NCBI GenBank assembly: GCA_016212795.1
Contig: JACRDT010000050.1
Span: 1-51,425, forward strand
Length of the DNA: 51,425 nucleotides
From: Elusimicrobiota bacterium
GTDB lineage: Bacteria > Elusimicrobiota > Elusimicrobia > UBA1565 > UBA9628
Direction: 5' to 3'
Shown here: one piece after another, positions 29,959-37,623 of the stretch
Layout: each line of letters opens with the position of its first letter
Numbering within the stretch: the first letter of the stretch is position 1
Notes under the pieces: generated by a model
What the model was told of the DNA's origin: nothing
The model's database searches: none
Seen by the model: only the letters and a program-made list of their open reading frames with translations
Made by a program: the position numbers and the translations under genes

Positions 29959-32900
29959 GGTCCCCCTGGAAGCGGGCCGCCTGGGCGCTGGGCCTCCTGG
30001 CCGTCGTGGTCTGGGGGCTGTGGAGCCGGCCCCGGCCATCCACGGCCATCAGGCCGCAGCAGACCTCCGCCCAGGACCGCAAGCGCTTCGGGCTCGCGCG
30101 CGCGGTCCGCGCGGTGCGGCGCCGGCCCTCGGCCCGGGCGCAGCGCGCCTTCGGCGCCTTCGACCGGAACCAGGGAGGGGGCTGGAAAGTGCGCTTCAGC
30201 CCGCGCACCGGCGCTCCCGAGGCGCTGACCGAGGGGAGGGCCGGCCCCCGAGCCGGCGGCCCGCGGTCGGCCGCCGCGTCCTTCCTCCGGGAGACCCGGG
30301 ACATCACCCTCGTCGACCCCGCGGTCCTGACGCTCAGCCGGCAGAACTCGGGTTCCGGCCTGTCGCACCTGCTCTACAAGCAGAGCTACCGCGGCCTGCC
30401 GGTCGAGTTCGCCCACGTCAAGGTCCACCTCGACGACGCGGGCGGGGTGATCGGGTTCAACTCGAGCTTCGAGCCTGACCTGGGGATCGGGACCGACCCG
30501 TCGCTGGCCGCCTCCCAGGCCTTCGAGTTCGTCCGCGCGGAGACCGGCCCCGGTCCCGAGCCGCGGGGCGAGCTGGTGATCTTCCCCGACGAGATGACCG
30601 GCGCCAACCGCCTCGCGTGGAAGTTCGCCTTTATGAGGAAAGGGAGCCTGTGGCGTTATTACATCGACGCCCACACCGGCCAGGTCCTGTTCCGCTACGA
30701 CGCCCTGCGCCGCCAGTGCCAGACCACGGGGAGCGTGGTGGCGAGCATCGCCGATGTCGACCCTTCCTCCACGCCCTACGCGTACAAGCCCCTCCGCCAT
30801 CAGCGCGTCTACGTCCAGGACGCCACCCACCCGTCCGACACGAACGCCAGCGGCGTCTACTGCAACTCGGCGCAAGGCAAGGTCTTCACCGGGCTCCAGG
30901 GGCCCTACGTCAACGTCTCCAACTTCCGGGGCCCCAGCGCGCACTACGACAACGCCGGCGGCGTCTGGGCCACGGTGGCCACGCCCCTGAGCTCGCCGCA
31001 TCCCTATCCCGACTACAGGGTGGCCATCGACACCGTCAACATCGCCGCCCTCGCCCCGGCCGCCGTGAAGGTCCTGCCCGTCTTCAGCCAGTTCAACGTG
31101 GGCGGCTGGGCCGTCAGCGACGGGGCCGGCGACATCTCCGACGACGACCAGGTGGCGGTCCTCGACCCGGGCGGGAACATCGTCGCCTCGTACGTCGGCA
31201 ACCGGGCGCCGTTCAACGCGACCGCCGTCCCCGGGCCGCAGTACAGCATCCGGCTCAAATCGAACGCCTCGGGCAACCAGCACGGCTACGACATCCTCGT
31301 CTCGAGCTACCTGACCCTCCCGAACTCGTCCGTCCCGGGCGCCAGCCCGAACATCGTCTGGAGCTCCGCCGTCCACACCAACATCAGGCTGGGGGGGGAG
31401 TTCAGCGCCTTCTACCAGGCCAACATCATGCACGACTTCTTCGTGGGCGGCGTCGACAAGTCGAGCGCGGCCTTCCTGGGGGTGCCGCTCAACATCAACT
31501 GCTACGTCGGGCCCGACTACGTCGGCGCCAACTACAACCCGGACCATGACATCCTCAGCCTGGGCGACATCGATTCCACCGCCCCGAACGCGGCGATGAT
31601 GGACGACGGCACGGTCACCCGGCACGAGTACACCCACTACGTCCAGGAGAGGGTCTTCTCCTCCCCCTATTTCGGCCAGGCGGGCGCCATCCAGGAAGGA
31701 CTGTCAGACTACTTCGCCGGCACCTCGATGGGCCCGTCGGGCTACTCGTCCATCGGCACGTACGTCAACAACGCCCTGCACGACCCCAACCCCATGCGCG
31801 AACTCAACTGCCCGCCGGGCGACCCGCCCCCGCAGGGCTGCTTCGTCCTGTCGAACGTCAACTGGAGCGGCGAGGTGCACGACGACTCCATCTTCTTCTC
31901 CCAGTCCCTCTGGGACCTGCGCAAGAAGGTGATCGAGGTCGGCAAGACCGCCCCCTGCGTGGACGGCCTGGTCTTCGAGGCGCTCCGGTTCTTCCCGGAG
32001 AGCTTCGCCGAGTACTACGACGCGATGCTCGCGGTGGACAGGATAGGGGCCGTGGCCTCCTGCGGGCCCGCCAACTCCATCGGGCCCTACATCACCTGGG
32101 CGTTCAACCGCCACGGCCTGCCGTACCCCCTCGGGGACGGCTACGAGCGCAACGACGGCTTCCTGACGGCGGTCGACATCAGCACCATCAGCCCCATCTC
32201 GGCCACCATCTACCCGAGCGCGGACGTCGACAACTTCTCCTTCTCGGCCGGGCCCGGCAAGATACGCGTCGTCCTGACGCTGCCCTACGAGGCGCCGTGG
32301 TACAAGGCGTACGCCCTGACCCTCTACGACCACGAGCACAAGGAGCCCCCCATCGCCGTGGCGCAGCCCATCTTCGACGGGGCCAACACCGTCGAGGGGC
32401 TGTACTGCGAGTCCTTCGACTGCAACACCTCGCAGCAGGAGGTGGTCCTGGAATACACCGCCACCAAGGCCAACGTCTATCTCCTGCAGGTGCACGGCGC
32501 CGAGTCCTTCGGCTTCTCGAACTCGGGCGTCTACTCCATGCAGCCCTATACCCTGGCCGTGGACTACTCCAAGGCCGCGGCCCTCAGCGCCTCGGTCGTG
32601 TCGGCCGCGGTCGACAACGACCTGATCTCCTTCGACGTGCACGTGGCGAGCTTCGTGCACCAGCAGCCGTGGTTCTTCGCCTACGCGCAGCTGCGCGGCC
32701 ACGGCATGACCGTCCTCCCGAACACCCTGGCGCTGCCGGGCTCCGCGGCCTCCACGTACCTGAATTTCGTCTCCTCCGAGAGCGGCCACGGCATGATCAG
32801 CGGGTCCGCGAGGATCGCCCCGGGCTTCGCCAAGCGTTTCCCCGCGGTGGGCACGGTCTACCTCGAGGTGTTCGCCTATACCCCCTACAACGTCCGCGGC

Positions 32901-33233
32901 AGCACCGTCAGCCTCGGCCTCTCGCCGCCCATGAACCTCGCCTCGGACCTGACCAAGCTGACCACGTACAACAGCGTCTTCAACCCCGCCAAGGGCGACA
33001 AAGTGAGCATCAAGTACGAGGTGCCCAGGCCCGGGCGCATGACCTTGAAGCTCTACACCCTCAACGGCACGCTCGTGGCCACGCTCTTCGACGGCGTCAT
33101 GACGGGAGGCAAGGGGAGCCTGGACTGGTCCGGCGTCAACCTCAACGGGATCCCGGTCGCCAGCGGGGTCTACCTGCTGCACATGCAGAGCCTGGGCATC
33201 AATAAGACGCAGAAGATCGTGGTGGTCAAATGA
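29955..33233 (+). CDS. Secreted gluzincin metalloprotease (M4/M36-like) with FlgD-like C-terminal domain
   Basis: 1,092 residues. Signal-anchor at about 7-25. An FTP-type propeptide domain (YRGLPVEFAHVKVHLDDAGG near 145) is followed by a PepSY-like stretch with YYIDAHTGQVLFRYDA. The catalytic domain has HEYTH at 557-561 and Glu 581 in AIQEGLSDYFAG, exactly 19 residues after the second His, the thermolysin-type zinc spacing. Two beta-sandwich-like regions follow. The last 75 residues (KYEVPRPGRMTLKLYTLNGT and GVNLNGIPVASGVYLLHMQS) are a FlgD-type Ig fold often used as a C-terminal sorting or anchoring module. Cotranscribed with a PorV-like protein, suggesting a surface or exported protease. 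Confidence 0.88.
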   Translation: MRSPWKRAAWALGLLAVVVWGLWSRPRPSTAIRPQQTSAQDRKRFGLARAVRAVRRRPSARAQRAFGAFDRNQGGGWKVRFSPRTGAPEALTEGRAGPRAGGPRSAAASFLRETRDITLVDPAVLTLSRQNSGSGLSHLLYKQSYRGLPVEFAHVKVHLDDAGGVIGFNSSFEPDLGIGTDPSLAASQAFEFVRAETGPGPEPRGELVIFPDEMTGANRLAWKFAFMRKGSLWRYYIDAHTGQVLFRYDALRRQCQTTGSVVASIADVDPSSTPYAYKPLRHQRVYVQDATHPSDTNASGVYCNSAQGKVFTGLQGPYVNVSNFRGPSAHYDNAGGVWATVATPLSSPHPYPDYRVAIDTVNIAALAPAAVKVLPVFSQFNVGGWAVSDGAGDISDDDQVAVLDPGGNIVASYVGNRAPFNATAVPGPQYSIRLKSNASGNQHGYDILVSSYLTLPNSSVPGASPNIVWSSAVHTNIRLGGEFSAFYQANIMHDFFVGGVDKSSAAFLGVPLNINCYVGPDYVGANYNPDHDILSLGDIDSTAPNAAMMDDGTVTRHEYTHYVQERVFSSPYFGQAGAIQEGLSDYFAGTSMGPSGYSSIGTYVNNALHDPNPMRELNCPPGDPPPQGCFVLSNVNWSGEVHDDSIFFSQSLWDLRKKVIEVGKTAPCVDGLVFEALRFFPESFAEYYDAMLAVDRIGAVASCGPANSIGPYITWAFNRHGLPYPLGDGYERNDGFLTAVDISTISPISATIYPSADVDNFSFSAGPGKIRVVLTLPYEAPWYKAYALTLYDHEHKEPPIAVAQPIFDGANTVEGLYCESFDCNTSQQEVVLEYTATKANVYLLQVHGAESFGFSNSGVYSMQPYTLAVDYSKAAALSASVVSAAVDNDLISFDVHVASFVHQQPWFFAYAQLRGHGMTVLPNTLALPGSAASTYLNFVSSESGHGMISGSARIAPGFAKRFPAVGTVYLEVFAYTPYNVRGSTVSLGLSPPMNLASDLTKLTTYNSVFNPAKGDKVSIKYEVPRPGRMTLKLYTLNGTLVATLFDGVMTGGKGSLDWSGVNLNGIPVASGVYLLHMQSLGINKTQKIVVVK

Positions 33234-34420
33234 GGCCGGCTGCCTCGCTGGTGCCTCTTCGTTTTCTCCGGGCGGCCATCGCGGCCGGCGTCGCGGCGTG
33301 GGCCCCGCCCGCGGCCGCCATCGAGCAGCCGGGCGTGACCGCCGTGCCCGTCCTCCAGGTCCCCATGGGCACCCGGGCCCTGGGGATGGGAGGCGCCTTC
33401 ACGGCCGTCGCCTCGGACCCCTCCGCCCTCTACTACAACCCCGCGGGCCTGAGCCTCCTGAGCGCCCACGAATTCGACGCCGCCTTCCTCGCCGGGCAGG
33501 CCGACAACTTCCACCAGCAATTCGCCTACGCGGGGCCCGTCCCGTACGGGGGGATCGCCGGGGAGGGTTACTCGAGCGTCGGCGCGGGCGTCCTCTATTC
33601 GCGGGACGGCGCCATCGAGGTCAACGAACTGGCCTCCGACGGCACCCTTCTGCGCACCCGGACGATCAACGCGGGGTACGACGTCGTGGGTGCGATCGGC
33701 TACGCGGAGCGGGTCGGTTCGACCCCCGTCGACACCCCCAAGCAGGCCTACAACTTCAACCATTTCGTGGGGGTGGCCGGCAAAGGCATCTACTCCTCCC
33801 TGGCCGAGAAGTACTCGGCCACGGCGTGGGCCGGGGACGCCGGCTACCTCATGCAATGCCCCGAACTGGGCCTCAGCCTGGGCCTGGCCGCGCTCAACGT
33901 CGGCAGCCGGCTGCGCTACACCGATTCGAGCGACCCCCTGCCCACGAGCTTCCGCTTGGGCGCCGCCTACAACCTCAAGCCCGCCCCGCTCCACGACCTC
34001 ACCGTCGCCGCCGACGGCGACTACCTGTACTACGACCGGCTCTGGCACGCCTCCGTGGGCATGGAGTACTTCTGGAACCGGAATTTCGGGTTCCGCCTGG
34101 GCTACCAGTTCAACCGCCAGACCTTGGGCATCACCGCGGGCCTCGGCATGCGCTGGAAGGGGCGGTTCTCCATCGACTACGCGTGGGCCCTCGGCAACAC
34201 CGCGAGCGACACCCACCGGGTGACGCTGGGCTACCGGTTCGGCGGCGTCATCCGCGCGTCGCGCGGCCAGTCCCGCCGGCCGTTCGTGGAAGTCTCCCCC
34301 GGGCAGGAATCCCTGCCGGTGAGCCAGGAGATCGCTCCCGCCAAAGAGCCGGCCCGCCCGCGCCCGAGGCCCTCGCCCAAAGACGACCGGCCGTCCGGCG
34401 TGCCGGGCTGGATCTATTGA
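33230..34420 (+). CDS. PorV/PorQ-like outer-membrane beta-barrel protein
   Basis: 396 residues with a signal peptide (about 1-31). MGTRALGMGGAFTAVASDPS and ALYYNPAGLSLLSAHEF are the hallmark start of the PorV/PorQ/UPF0164 relatives of FadL. Alternating beta strands follow (SVGAGVLYSRDGAIEVNEL, LGLAALNVGSRLRYTD, FRLGYQFNRQTLGITAGLGM), and the barrel ends near RVTLGYRFGG. A Pro/Arg-rich tail of about 55 residues extends beyond the barrel. In type IX secretion PorV shuttles cargo bearing C-terminal domains; here the preceding gene encodes a protease with such a domain. No other Por or Spr/Gld gene is in the window. Starts by ATGA overlap with the protease gene. Confidence 0.82.
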   Translation: MRPAASLVPLRFLRAAIAAGVAAWAPPAAAIEQPGVTAVPVLQVPMGTRALGMGGAFTAVASDPSALYYNPAGLSLLSAHEFDAAFLAGQADNFHQQFAYAGPVPYGGIAGEGYSSVGAGVLYSRDGAIEVNELASDGTLLRTRTINAGYDVVGAIGYAERVGSTPVDTPKQAYNFNHFVGVAGKGIYSSLAEKYSATAWAGDAGYLMQCPELGLSLGLAALNVGSRLRYTDSSDPLPTSFRLGAAYNLKPAPLHDLTVAADGDYLYYDRLWHASVGMEYFWNRNFGFRLGYQFNRQTLGITAGLGMRWKGRFSIDYAWALGNTASDTHRVTLGYRFGGVIRASRGQSRRPFVEVSPGQESLPVSQEIAPAKEPARPRPRPSPKDDRPSGVPGWIY

Positions 34421-34450
34421 CCCCGGGCCCCCGGGGCCGATCCTCAAAGA

Positions 34451-34459
34451 TGTTATAAT
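34451..34459 (+). promoter_or_regulatory. Extended -10 promoter of the M24 peptidase gene, leaderless
   Basis: TGT-TATAAT: perfect hexamer 34454-34459 with TG extension. ATG 34467 begins 8 bases beyond the hexamer, the expected transcription start position, so the mRNA should be leaderless. The ATG at 34458 overlaps the -10 and is not used. Confidence 0.6.
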
Positions 34460-34466
34460 GCCCCGC

Positions 34467-35810
34467 ATGAACCCATTCCAGCGCCACCGTCAAGCCCTCG
34501 CCTCCAGGCTCCCCGACGGCCTCATCGTCCTCGCCGGAGGCTCGCGGGTCCTGCGCAACGGGGACGTCCCCTTCCCGTTCCGGCAGAAATCGGATTTCCT
34601 GTACCTCACCGGCGTCGAGGAGCCCGACTGCGTCGTCCTCATCGACCCCCGCCGCAAGGCCCAGACGCTCTTCATCCCGAAGGTGGACAGCCAGCACCGG
34701 GTCTGGCTCGGCCCCGTCCCCGGCCCGGCGCAGGCCAGGAGCCGCTACGGGTTCCCGCGGGCGCTCCACTGCGACCGTCTCGCCGCCGAGATCCTCCGCG
34801 CCAAGCGCGGCTGCCGCGCCCTCTACGCCGACCGCGACACCCTCGCCAAGCTCGGCAAGCTCAAGGGGCTCGGGCTGCGCGGGCTGCCCGGGCGGCCGGC
34901 GGCGCTGCGCGACGCGCTCGACGAGCTGAGGGCGGTCAAGAGCCCTGGCGAGATCGCCCTCATGGAGACCGCGAGCCGCGTCTCCGGCGGGGCCTTCAGG
35001 GCCGCCATGAGGGCCGTCCGTCCGGGCATGGCCGAATACGAGGTCCAGGCGGTCTTCGAGTCGGCCTGCCTGAAGCAGGGGCTCAGGCACCTGGCCTTCT
35101 CCTCCATCGTCGCCGCCGGCAGGAACGCCGCGGTCCTGCACTACCACCACAACGACGCGACGATCCGCGGCGGCGACCTCGTCCTCCTCGATGCAGGCGC
35201 CGAGCGCCTGGGCTACCCCGCGGACATCACCAGGACCTTCCCGGCCAACGGCCGCTTCACGCGCCGGCAGCGGGACATCTACTCGATCGTCCTGGAGACG
35301 CAGAAGGCCATGATCGACCGGGCGCGGCCCGGGGTCGTCTCCGCCGACCTCCACGCCAAGTCCATGACGATGATCGCCGAAGGGCTCAAGTCGCTGGGCC
35401 TGCTCAAAGGCGGGACCGCCGGCCTCGTCGAGAACGGCGCCGTGCGGCTGTTCTACCCCCACGGCCTGGCGCACATGCTGGGCCTGGACGTCCACGATTC
35501 CGCCGGGGGCCGCAAGCGCAAGCTGCCCAATCCCGCCAAGGTCCCGGTGCGGTTCGTCGCGAAGCTCGAGCCCGGCTTCGCGATCACCGTGGAGCCGGGG
35601 ATCTACTTCATCGAGGCGCTGCTGCGCGACCCCGCCCTGCGGCGCAAGCATAGGGGCTCGGTGGATTTCGCGAGAGCGGATGGGTTCCTCGATTTCGGCG
35701 GCGTGCGCATCGAGGACGACATCGTCATCCGGCCGGACGGCCCGCCGCGAAACCTGACGGACGTCCCCAAGGAGATCGACGAGGTCGAAGCGGCCTGCGG
35801 GCGGGGGTGA
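34467..35810 (+). CDS. pepP: Xaa-Pro aminopeptidase (M24B family)
   Basis: 447 residues. An N-terminal creatinase/prolidase-like domain (about 1-165; FRQKSDFLYLTGVEEPDCVV) is followed by the pita-bread catalytic domain. Metal ligands are all visible: Asp in VLLDAGAERLGYPADITRTF (two Asp), His in YPHGLAHMLGLDVHD, Glu in AITVEPGIYF and Glu in FGGVRIEDDIVI. Removes N-terminal residues preceding proline; cytoplasmic, no signal peptide. The gene has its own promoter and its stop abuts the stop of the convergent zinc-ribbon gene with no spacer. Confidence 0.93.
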   Translation: MNPFQRHRQALASRLPDGLIVLAGGSRVLRNGDVPFPFRQKSDFLYLTGVEEPDCVVLIDPRRKAQTLFIPKVDSQHRVWLGPVPGPAQARSRYGFPRALHCDRLAAEILRAKRGCRALYADRDTLAKLGKLKGLGLRGLPGRPAALRDALDELRAVKSPGEIALMETASRVSGGAFRAAMRAVRPGMAEYEVQAVFESACLKQGLRHLAFSSIVAAGRNAAVLHYHHNDATIRGGDLVLLDAGAERLGYPADITRTFPANGRFTRRQRDIYSIVLETQKAMIDRARPGVVSADLHAKSMTMIAEGLKSLGLLKGGTAGLVENGAVRLFYPHGLAHMLGLDVHDSAGGRKRKLPNPAKVPVRFVAKLEPGFAITVEPGIYFIEALLRDPALRRKHRGSVDFARADGFLDFGGVRIEDDIVIRPDGPPRNLTDVPKEIDEVEAACGRG

Positions 35811-37541
35811 CTACTCCGGCTCCGGCTCGGGCTTGGGCTTGGCCTGCTCTTTCTGGGCCGAGGCCGGCACCATCACGAAATCTCTGACCGTGGTCTTGCC
35901 GCTGGCGCCGACCCAGGGCTTGTTGCGCGGGGCGGAATTCGCGACCGCCTGCCGGGCGACCTCCGGGGCTTCCTCGTAGGGCGGGTCGATGTCGTCGAGG
36001 TACTTCGGGCGGTAATCCTGATGCAGGACGGTCAGCTCGTATTTCCCGCCGGCGAGCGCCGGGACCGTGAGCGTGTAGCGCCCCTCGTCGGTGGTGATGG
36101 CTTGGCCTACGATCCTCCCTGAATCGTCCCTCAGAAGGAGCTTGGCGTCGTAGACGGGCGCCAGCGTGATGACGTCGTAGACCCTGCCTTTGAAGGCCCA
36201 CACCTTCTGCGCCGCGCTGGCGGCGGCCGGCGGCTCGGGCTTGGGGGCCTCCTTGGCCGCGGGCGGCGGAGCCTGGGCGGGAACGGGCTTGGCCACGGCA
36301 GAGGACGCGGCCGCGGGCTGGGGCTTGGCCGGCGGCGGCGTAGGCGCAGGACCCGCCGGCTTGGCCGCCGCCCCCTCCGGCGAGTGGAGAACGGCCTGCG
36401 CCTGCGAGGACGGCGTCCCCTTGGCCGCCGCCGGCTCAGGCTTGACCGGCGGCTGAAGCGCCGGAGGCTTGCCCGTCGGGGGAACGGCTGGCGCCTGGAC
36501 CGGCGGGGCAGCGGACGGCGTTTGGGCCGGCGGAGGATGGTCAGGCGCGGCTTTCGGTGGCGCCTGCTCCGGGACGATCAGGTCGGGGGTCGGCTTTCCG
36601 ACCGGGGCGGGCTTGAGCACCAGATAGATCATGACCGGCACGACGATCGTGGCCAAGACGATGGCCGCGATCATCACGCGATCCCTCGAGGAGCCCGGCT
36701 GGGGGACACCCTTCGCCGGGGCATCCTGCTGTTTCTTCCTGAAACGCTCCGCCGGGTCGTCCTTGGGCTTGCCGGCCGCGGGAGCCTGCGGGACCGCCGG
36801 CCATTCGATCTGGACCGACGAAGGATCCGCGACCGGGCGGCGCGAGTCGGCGACATCGGGCAACGCGCCGGCGCCGGAGGCCGGGGCGGGGGTCTTGGGC
36901 GTCTGCGGGATGGCTTTCGGCGGCACGACCGGGGCGGACGGCGGGTTGCGGCTGTCTTTCGCCTGTTCCAACGGCACCGGCGACGGCACCCAGAACGGAG
37001 TCTCGACGGAAGCGTCGCCGGATTGAGAGGCCTGCGGCCCAGGCTTCGAGGCGGCGGTCCCGGAGGCGGAGGCCTCCTGGGAAAGAGCGGGCCCGAATTC
37101 CGGAGGGGGAGGGGGACCGAACCGCGCCGTACCGGAGTTGGAACGGGAGAACGCGTCGAGCCCCATGCTGACCAAGGACTCCGGCGCCTGGCTCGCAGCC
37201 GCCGGTGAAGCCCCCATGGCGAGCCCCGCGCCGAACGATTCATCCGGAGCCTCGACCCTCTTCTTGGCCGCTTCCAGATCCTGCGGAGCCAGCGCCGGGA
37301 TGGAGAAGGAACTCGCATCGACGTCGGGCAGGGACTCAAGGGATTTCGCCGGCGTATGGGTCGGGCGGGGCGAGGACGGCGGGGAAGGCGGCAGCTTCGG
37401 GGTTTCCGCGATCTCCCCGGTCCCCAGGAGCCGCTCTCCCGGAGGCACGATCTTCAGGGCGAGGAAATCCCAGTGGCAATGGGTGCAGCGGGTCGCGTCC
37501 TCCCCGACCTGGCCTCCGCAGTTGGGACAACGGCACATCAT
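35811..37541 (-). CDS. Zinc-ribbon, single-helix membrane protein with carboxypeptidase regulatory-like domain
   Basis: 576 residues. An N-terminal zinc ribbon (CPNCGGQVGEDATRCTHCHW) is followed by a long Pro/Ser/Ala-rich cytoplasmic stretch, one membrane helix (about 290-312; MIAAIVLATIVVPVMIYLVL), a Pro/Ala-rich periplasmic linker and a C-terminal domain of about 110 residues (WAFKGRVYDVITLAPVYDAK, then TTDEGRYTLTVPALAGGKYE) matching carboxypeptidase regulatory-like beta-sandwiches. It ends with a Lys/Pro/Glu tail. The layout suggests a sensor or scaffold linking cytoplasm and envelope; function unknown. Starts at the first of two ATGs after AGGAG. Confidence 0.8.
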   Translation of the reverse strand: MMCRCPNCGGQVGEDATRCTHCHWDFLALKIVPPGERLLGTGEIAETPKLPPSPPSSPRPTHTPAKSLESLPDVDASSFSIPALAPQDLEAAKKRVEAPDESFGAGLAMGASPAAASQAPESLVSMGLDAFSRSNSGTARFGPPPPPEFGPALSQEASASGTAASKPGPQASQSGDASVETPFWVPSPVPLEQAKDSRNPPSAPVVPPKAIPQTPKTPAPASGAGALPDVADSRRPVADPSSVQIEWPAVPQAPAAGKPKDDPAERFRKKQQDAPAKGVPQPGSSRDRVMIAAIVLATIVVPVMIYLVLKPAPVGKPTPDLIVPEQAPPKAAPDHPPPAQTPSAAPPVQAPAVPPTGKPPALQPPVKPEPAAAKGTPSSQAQAVLHSPEGAAAKPAGPAPTPPPAKPQPAAASSAVAKPVPAQAPPPAAKEAPKPEPPAAASAAQKVWAFKGRVYDVITLAPVYDAKLLLRDDSGRIVGQAITTDEGRYTLTVPALAGGKYELTVLHQDYRPKYLDDIDPPYEEAPEVARQAVANSAPRNKPWVGASGKTTVRDFVMVPASAQKEQAKPKPEPEPE

Positions 37542-37583
37542 GGCGCTGACAGCTCCTGGGATGCTCGCATGGGATTGCCAGGC

Positions 37584-37592
37584 ATTTTACCA
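37584..37592 (-). promoter_or_regulatory. Extended -10 promoter of the zinc-ribbon gene
   Basis: Minus-strand TGGTAAAAT (hexamer TAAAAT at 37584-37589 with TG extension), about 42 bases before ATG 37541. The TTTGG lead-in is shared with the yebC promoter. Confidence 0.5.
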
Positions 37593-37623
37593 AATTTGCC
37601 GGATTCGCCAGCGCCCCGCGCTC

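Noticed and set aside
29091..31637. A long minus-strand open frame opposite the HEAT and protease genes
   Set aside because: The plus strand carries clear HEAT repeats and an HEYTH zinc site; the antisense frame reflects GC-biased codons only.
34421..34436. CCCCGG...CCGGGG hairpin after the PorV-like gene as a terminator
   Set aside because: There is only a 6-bp stem and no T-run; it may pause transcription but is not supportable as an intrinsic terminator.
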